Source of the DNA: Stichopus chloronotus
Taxonomy: Eukaryota > Echinodermata > Holothuroidea > Aspidochirotida > Stichopodidae
Assembly (NCBI GenBank): GCA_021234535.1
Contig: CM037833.1
Location: forward strand, 26,524,892 to 26,588,891
Direction of reading: 5' to 3'
DNA length: 64,000 nucleotides
Shown in pieces: positions 1 to 12,123 of the stretch. The translations under genes were made by a program, and so were the position numbers. The notes beneath the pieces were generated by a model that was not told the DNA's origin, did no database searches, and worked only from the letters and a program-made list of their open reading frames with translations. Numbering within the stretch: position 1 is the stretch's first letter; each line of letters opens with the position of its first letter.

Positions 1-960
1 GCAAATATATAAAGGTGTATATAGTGTCGGCTAAATATAGAGCCTCTATGCCGAATTTGTCTAGAGGTACAGGGACCTGTTTACTGTTGGCTATGAAAAG
101 TTCATGTACAGATGGTGATGCTGTAAGTTGTGAGACAATTGCATGAAAACATGCTGTGATTATATGACTCCTGGAAGCTGTTTAGTAAAAAGTGTCACTA
201 TGGTCAACATTTGTGTTGTGTCCAAAATCCAGTCCCCATTTCAACAGTGATAAAGCTTGAAATTTGAACATGGGTTGTACCGTCCAGTTGTGCTGTAGAC
301 ATTAAGTGCAGTATGAACCATGTGGTTCAGTTTGAGATACACATGAACCTGTTGAAGAAAAGACCCATGACAAAAATTTCATAATGATGGTGATTATTCT
401 GTCTTTAAAGTTGTTTCATTGATTTATTTCAGGAAACAGACCACTTGCTTTAGGCTGTATCTAAATATTTTTTGGTTTGGTCATGTTCCAGATGGATCCA
501 GGAGGAAATGAGAATCCTGAAGATGTGATGGTAAATAATCTGGGAATATTCATAAATATTTTATACTTTAGACCACAGCATGGTGACATATATTGGTTGT
601 TGTACAGTAAGTTTAGTTGTAGATCATTATGAGTTGACTTCAGTATTAATTGCAGTTTGATAATACACTTTTGTTTCAAATGATTAGCATTAATTGGTTC
701 TATAGCAGACAATGAATATCATTTATCGTCGCTGCAATCAATAAATTCATGTACTGATCAGATGAGAGACTCAGAGTTCAAGTGAGAATATTTTCTACAG
801 AGATTTCACAGCAAGCTCATCATGAAGGGTTGTTATCAAAACATTTGTGATATTAGTGATAGCAAGGAAAGATCCTGGTTTTAATGCAGTATTGTGAATC
901 TATGCAAAGTGGTGATATGTTTTTATGCGTGACTGTGTAGATGTGTGTGTACAGTATGTA
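1..960. other. unassigned non-coding DNA
   Basis: AT-rich sequence with no reading frame, splice-bounded exon, RNA gene or repeat that I can support. Short open frames here have no recognisable domain. Confidence 0.5.
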
Positions 961-1500
961 ATGCCATGCTTGTAAACACAATATCTCAAGAGAGGTAACC
1001 TTGACTAATTTCATACTTAATGTGTGGGTTGATGGTATTGAGTAGATGATCCCTTTTGTTTCCAGTGGAGGTCAAAGGTTGTTTGAGGTCAACAGAGGTC
1101 AAATGTACTGTGAAACCCTTTGATCATTTGTGATTATTTTTAATAGATGTTCCCTACTACTTTTGGTAGCGGTCAAAGTCCATTTGATGTCATCAGAGGT
1201 CAAAGTGTAAAATCCTTGTAAACACAGTATCTCAGAATGGTAATCTTGACTAGACCTTAGTATGTGGGTTGGTCAAAATGAGTAGATGATCCCTATTTTT
1301 TTTTTTTGGTGAAGATCAAAGCTCTTGTAAACACATTGTAAACACATTATCTCAGGATGTTTTGTTTTGATTCACTTCATACATAGTGTGTGGGTTGGTC
1401 ATAGTGAGCACATGATTTTTATCAGTTTTGTTGGAGGTCAAGTGTCATTTGACATCCCCAGAGGTCAAATTGTGAAAACATGCATGTAAACTGCTAAGTA
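961..1500 (+). repeat. degenerate AGGTCA-type tandem repeat array
   Basis: About three to four diverged units are visible. Each contains CTTGTAAACACAGTATCTCA, then a TGTGTGGGTTGG block, then GTAGATGATCCC, then GGAGGTCAAAG...GAGGTCA. The same unit recurs at about 4241-4565, 6396-6680 and 8080-9520, and a related form occurs in reverse orientation at 43.8-44.7 kb. It is non-coding. The unit length is roughly 140-190 bp, but it is too diverged to fix by eye. Confidence 0.75.
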
Positions 1501-2540
1501 CACGCAGTGGTAAGGATAGCTTAATGTATGCATGTTTTCTCTAGAAGGATATGGTTTTCACATTGCAAAATTGTTATGTCAATGTTCTGTGTTCTTCATG
1601 GATATTGGCAAGGAATCGCAAAGTCCTTTTAATTTCTTGTTTTCTTCTGATCTATGTCACAGATGTACTGCCTTCAGTATTGCAATATTCATAGCTACTA
1701 GCAACTTTAGTTACCTTTTGTTTGCAGCATGGCTAAATGTGATCAAGCTATAGGTGCAGATAAGGGGAGGACATGTTAACAAAGATTAGTGAATCCCATA
1801 CAGAGGTTGTGTTTCCAAAAAGCACCACCTTTGACTGTTTATGCTGGCTGTCCAGTTGGAGATTCAATTTTGCTATATTTTGTTGATATTACTGTGCCAT
1901 ATAAAGAAAAAAAATGAAAAAAGATAAGAGAGTCATTATTATCTTGTTCATTTTCAGAATGGGGTCCAGTTGGTATGATACCTGTGTGTTATGGGATTTC
2001 TCATGATGTGCATACCGTAGGAGTGATGCAATTCCTCTTTTAAATATTTTCTGCTAACATAGGGTACGTGTAGTGAAAATATTGTATCATGGTCCAATTA
2101 TAGTAGATGAATATCATTAATCTTCCTGTACATTTCTTTGCAGGGACCGACTTCCACAGATACTCCGATGTAATCAGGAGTCACCGACGTGAGGTGTTGT
2201 GTGAGAATATTAAAAGAGAACTTTCTTTCAATAGCATTGGTTTTACCTGACAATGTTTTATGCAGCTGCTTATCTTCTTTGATATATTACAGTACTAATG
2301 AACTTATACTTAACATTCATTTTGGGAGTGATGCCTGAGAAATACCACAATCATGTATTTTACATCCTGTAACAGAATAGTCAGAATTACCTTACTACAT
2401 GGGAGTGAAAGTGGAATCAACAATACTGTAACAGATGTAAATACTGTTGAAAATGACAAATTGTACTCATTAAATACCAGGGAAGACAAATTTGTACACA
2501 GATAGGGTTGCCCACTGGAAAAGAGGAGGTAACCATGAAA
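1501..2540. other. unassigned non-coding DNA
   Basis: AT-rich sequence. Short open frames such as 1532-1753 show no known domain and no convincing splice context. Nothing else is recognised. Confidence 0.4.
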
Positions 2541-3765
2541 ATATGAAGTATGTTAGCACCCAATGTACAATGCTGTTACTTGCTGTGCAACATTTGGAAT
2601 TCTATATTTAAGAATTCTGTTTGATCTTAACATTTGGATTTTGATGATAAATTATATCCTATCCTTTCATGTTTGTGTAGAATTGTGTGGGTAAAGGTGG
2701 GTACAGGTGTGTGTGTGTTTGTGATGCCTTGCTTGTAAAGGACATGATTGTTGTACTGATCTAGTATCGTCATGGTGATGGACTTATGAATTGCAATAAC
2801 CTCATCGGGGTCATGAGGCTTTAAACTGAAGATCTTGTGAACACAACATATCAAGATGGAAAGCTGGAACAAGTGTTGGTTAAGTGCATTGATGAACCAC
2901 ATTAAGGATAAGTATCATTATTTTCAGCTGAGGTCAAAGGCATTTGATATCAACAGAGGTTAAACTGTAAAACCATGATAAAAAAAAAAAGATCTGCAGC
3001 TAATGAAACTTGAACAGTCATAACACTGTAAAGTTGATGTATATATTAATTAAAGAATCACATTATTTTTGGTGAATGATCAACTGGTATTCAACCTCAG
3101 CAATTTTTAGCCCTGTGAAAACCCTGTCAGTATCTTTAAAAGCAAAGCTTTTACTGATATCGTATATGGTGCATTGTGTTACTACAGTACATTTATAGTA
3201 GAAGTGTAGTTTTGTGGCAGTCCATGATAATTGGGGATAACTGAATTCAGTCCGTGAATAAGCTGTAAATGCAATCTTAAAGATGAAATCTTGCCATGTA
3301 TCTTACCATTTGCTTCTTTGGAGTGGTTACTGTATATTGTTCCAATATTTTACCCCCTCTTTAATTCTCCAGATTGATCTGTTACATTGGTCTTGTGGCT
3401 TGTGAGCTAAGTTTGAAATATATTTTTCCTGTTTGTGATATACATCAAACTGTTATTTTTCTATATAGCAAACTCTGGTACATGATATATTTGCCAATCC
3501 AGTAACATGCATTTGGGATTCTGTCATGCAACTCATTCTGGACAGGAACTCTCTTTCCACAAATGTGGAATCTTTTTTTCATTTGTTCTTTCAATCATTA
3601 AGATTCATTGTATCCTAAGTAAACATTCCGTATCTGAGTGCCTTAGATTTATTTCCTTTTTCTTGTACATTTTTTCTTTGCTCCTTGTGTATTTGTACAG
3701 TATTTTGTTGTAACTTTGAAATTGCATCTTTAAGATTTCTTGCCACAATCTGCATTGAGCTTTTT
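2541..3765 (+). repeat. 1.2-kb dispersed repeat, copy 1 (inverted partner at 46-47 kb)
   Basis: Read against the reverse complement of 46230-47290, this segment shows long stretches of matching order. Examples are CTTAACATTTGGATTTT near 2627, GTAAAGGACATGATTGTT near 2735, TTTGATATCAACAGAGGTTA near 2945, GATCAACTGGTATT near 3080, GATTCTGTCATG near 3519 and TTTCTTGCCA near 3738. The internal part contains one AGGTCA-type unit. No protein is encoded. It looks like an old non-autonomous dispersed repeat or a segmental duplicate, and its ends are not sharply defined. Confidence 0.7.
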
Positions 3766-4240
3766 ATGAGTCCCGATCCTGAGTCATTCTTTTAACTCCT
3801 GCGTATTACTTTTTTGATTCCTTACTGAAAGCAGAAGGATCGCCTATATGAAGGAGATGTTGTGTGTGTGCGTTTGTGGAAGACGCCGAACAGGAATACA
3901 CACAAGAATTTCAAGCATGTAACTGGGGGTGGCCGAACAACGGGAATATCCCCGTTTCTGGATATTTTAACATAATGCAAATTGGGGTATCTGATATGCG
4001 CCCTCAACTTATAGGTGAATCTAACTTTTTCCCCCATTACCTATTGTATGGATCTATACTTGTGTGTATAGGGGTGTATGTGTATAAACAAATACACGCA
4101 AACCTCCATCTGGCATGAATTGGGGATACATGCAAGACTAAATAAATCTTGACGACACATACCAGGGACATCATGTGTAAAGTAGTGTTCTCCCGATAAC
4201 ATGAGGAAAAATCCATGTTGCTGATTGTCGCTCTAAACGG
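3766..4240. other. unassigned non-coding DNA
   Basis: Spacer between the dispersed repeat and the next AGGTCA array. It holds TG-rich runs and an imperfect palindrome (ACGGGAATATCCCCGT near 3939), but no supported gene. Confidence 0.4.
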
Positions 4241-4565
4241 GAATGTGTGTGTATATGACACCTCTTGTAAACACAGTATCTCAAGAAGGGTAACCCTGAC
4301 TGATGTCATGCTTGGTGTGTGGGTTGGCCTAACAGAGTAGATGTTCTCTATTGTTTTTGGTGAAGGTCACCAAAGGACATTTGATATCACCCGAGGTCAA
4401 GCTGTTAAAATTTGTAAAGACAGTTTCTCCAGGAGGGTAAGCTTGATTGATGTCATACTTGATGTGTGGACAGAATACACCAAGAAGAAGACTCCTTTTG
4501 TTTTTGGTGGTGGTCAAAAGTCACTCGAGGTCATTAGAGGTCAAAATGTCAAAACATAAGCACAT
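4241..4565 (+). repeat. AGGTCA-type repeat units, interrupted by a LINE
   Basis: Two consecutive units are visible, starting near 4263 and 4405. They share the AGTATCTCAAGAAGGGTAAC, GATGTCATACTTG and GAGGTCA blocks. The second unit stops at about 4565, where LINE sequence begins, and the repeat resumes at about 6396. The array is therefore the target into which the LINE inserted. Confidence 0.75.
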
Positions 4566-4569
4566 TATG

Positions 4570-6395
4570 TAACACTAAAACTAGAGACTGTATCCCTGAA
4601 CTGACTGATGGTGATGGAAAGGTTGCAACCAACAACTTACAAAAAGCTGAGATGCTGAGTATGTTTTTTGCAGAAGTTTTTACTGCTGAAAATCTTATTA
4701 ATATTTCATTGCCTCATTGTGTTTCTGAGTCTTACATTGCAGACATTACAGTAGAAGAGAAGCAGGTGAGGAAAATTTTATCAACTTTGGATGAATCTAA
4801 ATCATGTGGACCTGATGACCTGCATCCAAAACTTCTTATGGAATTGAGTGACGTACTTGTCAAGCCACTTACTATTATCTTTAACAAATCTATCAATGAG
4901 GGTTATTTACCATATGATTGGAAACGTGCCAATGTTTGCCCAATTTTTAAAAAAGGTGATAGGAGTGACCCGAATAACTATCGACCAGTTAGTCCGACGT
5001 CATGTGTGTGCAAGTTGTTGGAAAAACTGATCTCAAAGCATATTGTGGATTACTTGATAAGTTGATTGGGAATAACCTGCTGTGTGATAACCAGTTCGGT
5101 TTAAGATGTGGTAAATCTTGTAATTTGCAACTTTTAGAAACATTGCATGAATGGTCTTCTATTTTGGATGAAGGAAGTTCCTGTGATGTCTTATATCTTG
5201 ACTTTAAGAAAGCGTTTGACACAGTACCACACCAAAGGTTACTTACCAAGTTGTCATCCTTGGCATCAAAGGCAATATTTTTAATTGGATCAGAGATTTT
5301 TTGAGCAATAGAAAACAACGTGTTACTATAGCTGGTGAGAAATCAGAGGGGAGAGATGTTGTTAGTGGTGTTCCGCAGGGTTCTGTTCTTGGTCCTATTC
5401 TGTTTTTATGTTATATCAACGACTTGCCCTCTTATGTTGATTGTTCTGTCAAGATGTTCGCAGATGACACCAAATGTTACTCAAGAATCTCTTCATAGCA
5501 GGACTATCTGTCTTTTCAGAACAATATTGATAGTTTAGTTAGTTGGTCCAACACATGGCAGTTGCAGTTTAATTTCAAGAAGTGTAAAATCATGCATTTA
5601 GGTAGTCAGAATCCTTCTTATAAGTATTGTGTACATATTGATGGTAATGTTAAGGAACTTACTACAGTTTCAAGTGAGGTGGATCTTGGTGTGAATTTCC
5701 AGTCCAATTTATCTTTTTCAAATCATTTTGACAATATCAGTTCTAAGGCAAATAGAGTTCTTGGTCTTATTAAGACTACTTTTCAGAATATTGATGCTGA
5801 AATGTTTAACCTTCTTTACAAGTCATTGGTACGTCCAATTCTTGAATATTGTATGGATGTTTGGAGTCCACACACTAAGTCTGATATGAGGAAGCTTGAA
5901 TTGATACAAAAGCGAGCAACAAAGGTAGTGAGTGGTATTCAGGACCTTCCATATAGTGACCGTCTTATTGCAATTAGTATTCCTTCGCTTCAATATCGCA
6001 GATTACGTAATGATATGATCCAGGTTTATAAAATCTTACATGTTCTTGAGGAGACAGATGTTAGTTTCTTTTTTGACTTTGTATCTTATGCTCGTACCAG
6101 TGGTCACAGTTGGAAGCTCAAAAAGCGTTCAGGAAGGACTACACGACATTTGTCAATTTTAAATTTTCGTTGCAGTAATCACTGGAACTCTCTGCCAGCT
6201 TCTGTTGTCAATGCCACTTCAGTGAATAACTTTAAGTCTCTTTTGAATACTTCATGGAAGGATCATCCTGTAAAGTTTCAACCGGACTGCTTGTCTAGTT
6301 GATTTTTAACTTTAAGAGACTTTGCACAACCATTGTACTGCATTCTTTTTCTTCAAGAAGGGTCAACAAGTCTTTTGACTTTTACCTCACCATCG
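4570..6395 (+). mobile_element. 5'-truncated CR1-like non-LTR retrotransposon
   Basis: This is the body of a 5'-truncated APE-type LINE of the CR1/Jockey group, recognised from its reverse transcriptase. It is bounded on both sides by interrupted AGGTCA repeat sequence. The endonuclease region is absent, as expected of 5' truncation during target-primed reverse transcription. The 3' tail (6303-6395) has no poly-A run, which suits CR1-type elements. No clear target duplication could be identified by eye. Confidence 0.8.
4577..6302 (+). pseudogene. CR1-like reverse transcriptase, broken
   Basis: RNA-directed DNA polymerase that would copy the LINE RNA at the target site. Visible in order are an N-terminal block (KSCGPDDLHPKLL), fingers (NYRPVSP), motif A (YLDFKKAFDTVPH near 5200), motif B (SGVPQGSVLGP near 5365), the catalytic box FADDTK near 5459, and the C-terminal thumb region (PILEYCMDVWSP near 5835, HWNSLPASVV near 6180). 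The frame is broken by a shift near 5065, a second shift near 5265 and an in-frame TAG at 5496. After that, a clean 246-codon frame runs to the TGA at 6300. The enzyme therefore cannot be made from this copy. Family assignment comes from motif recognition, not from a search. Confidence 0.88.
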
Positions 6396-6680
6396 GTAAG
6401 ATATTAACTCTCCAGAGGGATAATTTTGCCTGATTTCATATTCGATGTGTGGGTCGCCCACACTGTGTAGGTGATCCCCATATCGTATTTGTTGGAGGTA
6501 AAAGGTCATTTGAGGTCACCAGATGTCAAACTGGGAAACATTGTAAACACCATCTCTGGAAGGGTAACAGTGGGGCATCTCATATTTAGCATGTGGATTG
6601 CCCATATTGATGAAACCTACTGATTTTGGTGGAGATCAAAGGTCATGTGTAGTCAACAGAGGTCAAAATCATGTTCACTC
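6396..6680 (+). repeat. AGGTCA-type repeat units resuming after the LINE
   Basis: Sequence resumes with a TATTAACTCTCCAGAGGG block equivalent to the AGTATCTCA part of the unit. It then shows GTGTGGGTCGCCC, GGAGGTAAAAGGTCATTTG and a second unit from about 6540. It continues the array broken at 4565. Confidence 0.7.
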
Positions 6681-7389
6681 TTACAGACATTTCAAAAAGA
6701 GAACTTGTGAGTGATCTCGTACTCTGCATATCTTTCACTCATATTCAGTTGTTCAGTATTTAGTTGTCAAAACCTTGCAAACAATTTATCTGAAGACAGT
6801 TAATTGTAACGGATCCATACATAGGCCCTATGTGTATCGCCCCACTTGAATATACGATTTTTATGAATGTTTGCACCTTCATGTGTTAAGAGGAGGTGAA
6901 AGCTCAATTTGGGTTGAAGGCTCGTTAATATTGGTGTTTCAAGAACAATAACTGTGGCTGAACTCATATTTTTCATGTGGATAATTCATGTTTGCTGTAG
7001 TATAAACATGCGCTATTGCTTTACTTTTACTTTCTCTTAGTTCCTTCTTTTATTTCTTTATGTTATCTGCTTGTGTTTATTTGGAATTTTAGTGTCTTTT
7101 TGTTTGTACTGTTTTATGCGAGCATTCAGTTACGCTTTGTGGACTTTAATAAAGTTGATCTTATCTTATATGGGCAAGGAATAACAATGTCTTTCACTTC
7201 CTGTTTCCTGTGTATATGTCCTTCAAAGCTGAATCGAATAAATGCCTAAGAAAACGAGAACAAAGATTACAGTATACAATATTTTGTGTGTTGCTTTTCA
7301 TAAAAAAGGATATGCTCTGTCCTTAAACTTCATCTTCCATCTTTCTGTCCCATTTTGATAAGCTGGAAATATCAATATTCCACATATCT
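6681..7389. other. unassigned non-coding DNA
   Basis: AT-rich sequence. The open frame at 7016-7249 is hydrophobic but has no recognised domain and ends in plain AT-rich sequence, so I do not call it a gene. Confidence 0.4.
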
Positions 7390-7990
7390 TTCTGGAGAAA
7401 TTTTAATAATTAAAACTACAGTAAGTTATTTAGTCTAAGGTAGTGACTTTTTATGTATTCATACCGTACATAGTCGCTAAATTTAGGCTTCATAACTATT
7501 GCAGAACAGGACCGTACAGTAGATAACCTCAAAGGTACATCTGATGCAACATTTGGCGAGTACATATTGCATGAAAAACTCCAACTGGAATTTAAGATTT
7601 TCCGACTCATCGCTTTTGCACTTTAGTATGAGAAATTCAAACTAGTATTTCAGATGTAGTGAGAAATTTTTCAATTACCAAGTAGCTTTAGATCTGACAC
7701 AATCATCTTGTGCAACAAAAGTCATCTTTGCATGTCATAAAATGTGCTAGACTGGGATATGACAAATTCCAACTGGTATAATTTCACATTTTCCGACTCT
7801 CGTCGCTCTTTGTACTTAAATGAGAAAAAGACGATCGGCATTTTAAATTTACTGAGAAATTTGTCAATTAGGCCTACCAGGTAACCTCAGACACAATCTG
7901 GTGCAATATTTGGCATCTTTTTAGGCCGTAAAATGAGCCAGACTGGAGTATGAAAAAAATCCAACTGGCCTATCAGATTTTTCGATAGTT
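7390..7990 (+). repeat. degenerate tandem repeat, CAACTGG/TTTTCCGACTC family
   Basis: Two to three units of roughly 200-240 bp repeat the order GAGAAATTTTTCAATTACCA, CTCAGACACAATCTGGTGCA, GGCATCTTT, AAATGTGCTAGACTGG, ATTCCAACTGG and TTTTCCGACTC. Diverged members occur at about 28860-28930 and 42730-43270. The repeat is non-coding. Confidence 0.6.
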
Positions 7991-8026
7991 CTGGCAGTAT
8001 TTATTTTTTTCTGAGTTTGTGTGTGT

Positions 8027-8092
8027 GTGGGGGGGGGGGGGGGGGGGGAGGGTGAGACAGCCCACGTCCCCTGGTCGCGACGGCCCTGGATG
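8027..8092. repeat. poly-G tract beside a transposon-like terminus
   Basis: A (TG)n stretch runs into about 20 consecutive G residues (about 8030-8049). It is followed by CCCCTGGTCGCGACGGCCCTG, which resembles the GGC-rich termini of echinoderm DNA transposons. No matching upstream terminus or target duplication was found. Runs of this kind can form G-quadruplexes. Confidence 0.4.
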
Positions 8093-9520
8093 ATCTGCTA
8101 TGTTTGAATGTCAAAGGTCCCACAAGGTAAGTAAATTTCAGTCATCTGTAGGGATGAAGGTTCCTGGAATTAAATCCCTATGGGTTTTTCCAGGCAGGGC
8201 AAAGGTCATTTGAGGTCGCCACAAGGAAAGCCTTGAGACCGTTTAAGGAAAATATCCCTGCAACTACATGTAGCATGAAACCTCAAACTAACCAGTGGTA
8301 GCTCTTAATAAGTAGGCCTACAACGTATCTGTTATGGTTTGGGGAGGTCGAATGTCACGTGACTTCAGAAGACGTCTAGTTTGAAACATTGGAAACTACT
8401 TTGTCTCAACAATGCGAAGTTTTAGGTATTTTACAAACTTTATGTGTGGGTAATCCTTACTAAGGAGATGATCCCTACTTTTTTTTTTTGTAGTCGCCAG
8501 AGTTTAGGTAGGGTCACCAGTGACGAAAGTCTTAAAACCTATTAAGGAATTTAGCTACTGAATGTTATTTAAAATTTATACATTGGTATAGGTCTCGAGG
8601 ACTGTACAACCTAGGATATATGTTTAGCAAACTTCAAAAGTGTAAGGTCAGTATAGAGGTACGTAGTTGCTTGAAAATCGTGTAAACACATCTCAGTCAG
8701 TCAGAGAAAGTTACTTGATGAAGCTTCACATGTATTGAGTCAGTAGTCCACAGTTAGTACATGATGACACCGATCCTTTGATCATTTCAATTAATTACCA
8801 AAAATGGAAGTCGTAAAAGATAGTAAGGAAAATATCTCATCAGCTGAATTTTGCTCGAACTTAAACTTTATTCATTGGTAGATCTCGGGGACTCTAGGAC
8901 ATGTTCAGCAAACTTCAAAAGTGTAAGGTCAGTGTAGAGGTACGTACTACGTAGTGGCTTGTAAAATGGTATAAACACATCTTTGTAAATTGTAAATGTC
9001 GGCGGTATCTCAGGATCTCCGTTAAGTATGTTTCGTGGAAGTCAATGACCTTCTGAACTCAGCAGAGGTGAGAGTATGAAAAAGTTGTAAACATTGTATC
9101 ACAGTAGGGGAAAGTTGAACTAACATTCCTCTGCAGTCCATAGCAAGTAGATGCTTCCTATTGTTACTGACGGATGTTGAAGATCATTTGTTGTCACCTC
9201 AGAAGCCTTAAACATAATAAGGATGATATCTCAACCAAGCTAAGGTCGCTGGAATGTTAGCCTATTATTATTGCATATCTTGATGAGTATATGATCGATG
9301 CCTTTTGCTAGATGTCAAAGGTCACCTGCGGTCAACGGATGCCATGATACTTTGCAAATATTGTAAACACGGTATTTCAAGCAACGTAGAAGAAATTACT
9401 GAACTCCTCACTTGTTTTATAGCTTGTATGTAGTAAGCTGATGATCGTTAATGTTTTTGACCGAGGTCACTTATCATTTTAGGTCACCAGAGGTGAAAGT
9501 GTCAATGCATTTTAAGAGAG
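8093..9520 (+). repeat. AGGTCA-type repeats, second subtype
   Basis: Continuation of the AGGTCA family, with units carrying GGTCATTTGAGGTC, CTTAAAACCTATTAAGGAA and CTGAATGTT blocks. A longer period is also visible: a segment with AGCAAACTTCAAAAGTGTAA occurs near 8626 and again near 8908, about 280 bp apart. The subtype matches the reverse-oriented array at 43.8-44.7 kb. Confidence 0.65.
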
Positions 9521-9701
9521 ATTTTCCAAGATGTTACAGCTATGAAAATGCCCATAGCCGCTGGCTGGGCCCTCTTTATCGACCACGCTCCCATAAATCG
9601 GGGAAATTGATGCTCAGTGACTTTAAGGTTTTATGGTTTCCCTCTGGCACTTTGCTTGTACCCTACCAACAGGTAGGCCTAAGTTATCTTTTCCGAAAAC
9701 C

Positions 9702-9760
9702 AGTGGCGTAGCCAGTGGGGGAGGAGGGATGGGTGGGGAAAGTTAGAAGCCCTCAGAAAT
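9702..9760 (+). mobile_element. isolated hAT-like transposon terminus
   Basis: CAGTGGCGTAGCCAGTGGGG starts at about 9703. CAGTGGCG... is the same terminal string used by the complete MITE at 20377. No opposite end was found, so this is probably a fragment. Confidence 0.35.
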
Positions 9761-10927
9761 TTCAGTAACGCGATGGATGATGTTTAAATATAAAGAAGAC
9801 GTATGGATAATGAGTCGAAGTGGGGCACGGGACTGTGAAGCAAGTCTCACAATGGTGGTCTTTTTTTATGGTATATTCAAAGCTACGACGAAATAGAAAA
9901 CAACGTAATAGAGGCAAAGTGTGATATCTGTGATTCGAGGATTAGATTGGCCACACATGCGCCTGTTGCTTAATACACAGTATAAGAGTATGCGACTAGG
10001 AGATGGAATCCACAGCAGAACTCTCCGAAAATTTATGTCACTCAGGGCGCATTTGCAATGTGCCTCCCCGAACAGTCAAACAAAAACCTTGGATGTAGTA
10101 ATGTCATATATTCTGAAAACAATGTTCCTCTTCATTCCAAACCTAACGCCGAGGTAAAAATATTCTGCTATTTCGACTTATGTATTTGTTACAAGAAATG
10201 TTGAAAATGTTTCACTACGCCTGCGTACCATCAGCTCATGTGTTACCCTGTGGTTTCCCCTACAAGACATTCTAATTGGGTTCTGCTTCGCGTCGTTGGG
10301 TTACATAATGTTCAACAGCTCCTCCAATTTTCCTTTTATTTTCAAACTTAAAATTTGTCATTATCAACCAAAAAAACGTGGGGGCTGACGGTATGCTAAG
10401 TCCCCTAATACTTGCCAACTCTTACAAGAATAAATGAAACAGTTTGCATAATTTGTTATGATTTTTGTATCATCGCAACCCATCTGATACGGAAATGAGA
10501 AGTTTCATTAATGTTCACAGAGCGAAGCAACCAAAAAAAAAAAAAAACAACCAAAAAAAAAACAAAAACAAAGCAGACAAAAACAGCGATTTTATGCATC
10601 TCAAATGGTGTCTATGTATGAGGCTACATTTAAACCCCTAAAAAATGGAACCCGAGACCAACTGTAAATTTACAGTAATTGAGTGCATTTGAAGTAAGTC
10701 CTCTTGAGATATTAGGGCTCCTCGTAGGCAACCAAATACGTCACGGATCGGAATGACTAACCGGTGTCTCTTTTCCTATTATTTTCCTAAAGAAGTTCAT
10801 CCGTAGGATTACTTTTGTTCAAGCATCTCTCAACTACGAATTCTGTGTCAGAATATTGGTTTGCCCTCGAAAAAAAAATTACATGAAGTCGGAGACATCG
10901 ACGGTGTTGCCAGAGCTCTAGGCTCCT
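9761..10927. other. unassigned non-coding DNA
   Basis: No supported gene. An A-rich low-complexity tract lies at about 10532-10572. Short open frames, for example 9921-10157, show no known domain. Confidence 0.4.
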
Positions 10928-11098
10928 TTATGCCTCGGTCACACAAAAAAAGAAAAAAAAAAAAGGGCAAATCCACGGAGTTACGTATCTCATCGCCAAC
11001 ATGCACATTGATTTCAATACAGGGCCTGCACATGGGAATTTGTAATAGTTTATTACTAAGTACTTACAAAACTGTAAGTTAATTGGTTTAATAGTTCT

Positions 11099-11450
11099 CA
11101 AGGTATGCTGGAAATACAAATTTTGGCCTGCAAAATTGGCTTTTATACTAAAAAATCAGCAAATTTCACTCTCTTTACTACAAAAGTGATATATCTTGAA
11201 AAGTTTATTCTCATGTAAGTTTTTGCAAAATTTTGCTTTAAATGCTCAAATACTTCTCAAGATATGCTGGAAATAGCAATTTGGGGGCAAAATAGACTTT
11301 TTTCCTTAAAAATCAGCAAATTTGACTCGATTTACCATACAACTAATACATCTTGCACATATTGGCATCATGCACAACCTTACCATGTTTCAACTTAATC
11401 GCTCATATGCTTTTCAAACTATTCTGGAAAAACCACAATTTGGACAGGTC
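11099..11450 (+). repeat. tandem repeat, period about 158 bp
   Basis: TATGCTGGAAAT near 11104 recurs near 11263, with a diverged TATTCTGGAAAAA near 11420. The A-rich block AAAAATCAGCAAATTT is also shared between units. About 2.2 non-coding units are present. Confidence 0.6.
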
Positions 11451-11879
11451 CGGACGCACACACACACACACAGAGCTTTGTTTTCCATTCATAGCGAGGA
11501 TCTCATTGTGCTTTCTTTTGTTTTTTTTCCTCAACCCTAACCTTAACAATAGACTGTATATTCTTAATTTTGAGAGAACCGGAGAAATGTATTGAGTTTT
11601 CTACAGAGGACCTAAAATCTATTGTTTCGGTTCTCGATCCCACCAGAAAACAAGGGCACACCCACACGCACATTGGCACGGACACGTTTTCATTTATACT
11701 ACCCAACAGGATCCTCCTGTACCCATGGTCACTCTACCATGGGGTACTCCTGGGGTGTCGCTACTCATACACTCCAAGCGTTTCCATGGCAACCATTCTT
11801 CCATGGGTGCACAGTACAATATATAGCTCCACTAGCCAAGGGACTACAATATCTCATCTAGCCCCTATAGGGCGATGAG
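11451..11879. other. low-complexity spacer
   Basis: An (AC)n run lies near 11456-11472. The segment 11843-11880 contains an inverted pair (CTCATC...CCC and GGG...GATGAG). No gene is supported. Confidence 0.4.
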
Positions 11880-12110
11880 CTAAAAAACGTGTCTGCGACT
11901 GTAGTGCAACTTATCGAATTGCAAATGGCTTGCAACTGCTTACAACTAGTGCCGTCTACAATCGGGGCGGGAGTGTGACGCAGACAGTACTGCAACTTGG
12001 ATGCGTTGTTCTGCGTTGTACTGCGATGTACTGCGAATGGTTTGCAAACCAGAACGTGCAACTATTTCCAAAACGTTTCGCGCTGTGTTGCGTCGATCGT
12101 TGAACGACGG
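11880..12110. repeat. Harbinger-like subterminal sequence rich in GCAACT/GCAGT motifs
   Basis: The motifs GCAACTTATCG, TTGCAACTGCTT and TACTGCAACTTGG resemble, partly inverted, the stretches at 17700-18030 and 18970-19092. Repeated short subterminal motifs are common in DNA transposons that bind their own transposase or Myb-like partner. Assignment to the Harbinger remnant is inferred from the transposase fragment at 17416. Confidence 0.4.
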
Positions 12111-12123
12111 CGAATACGCGCGA

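Noticed and set aside
10532..10572. Poly-A tail of a processed pseudogene or LINE
   Set aside because: The A-rich tract is interrupted by CAACC and has no upstream coding remnant.
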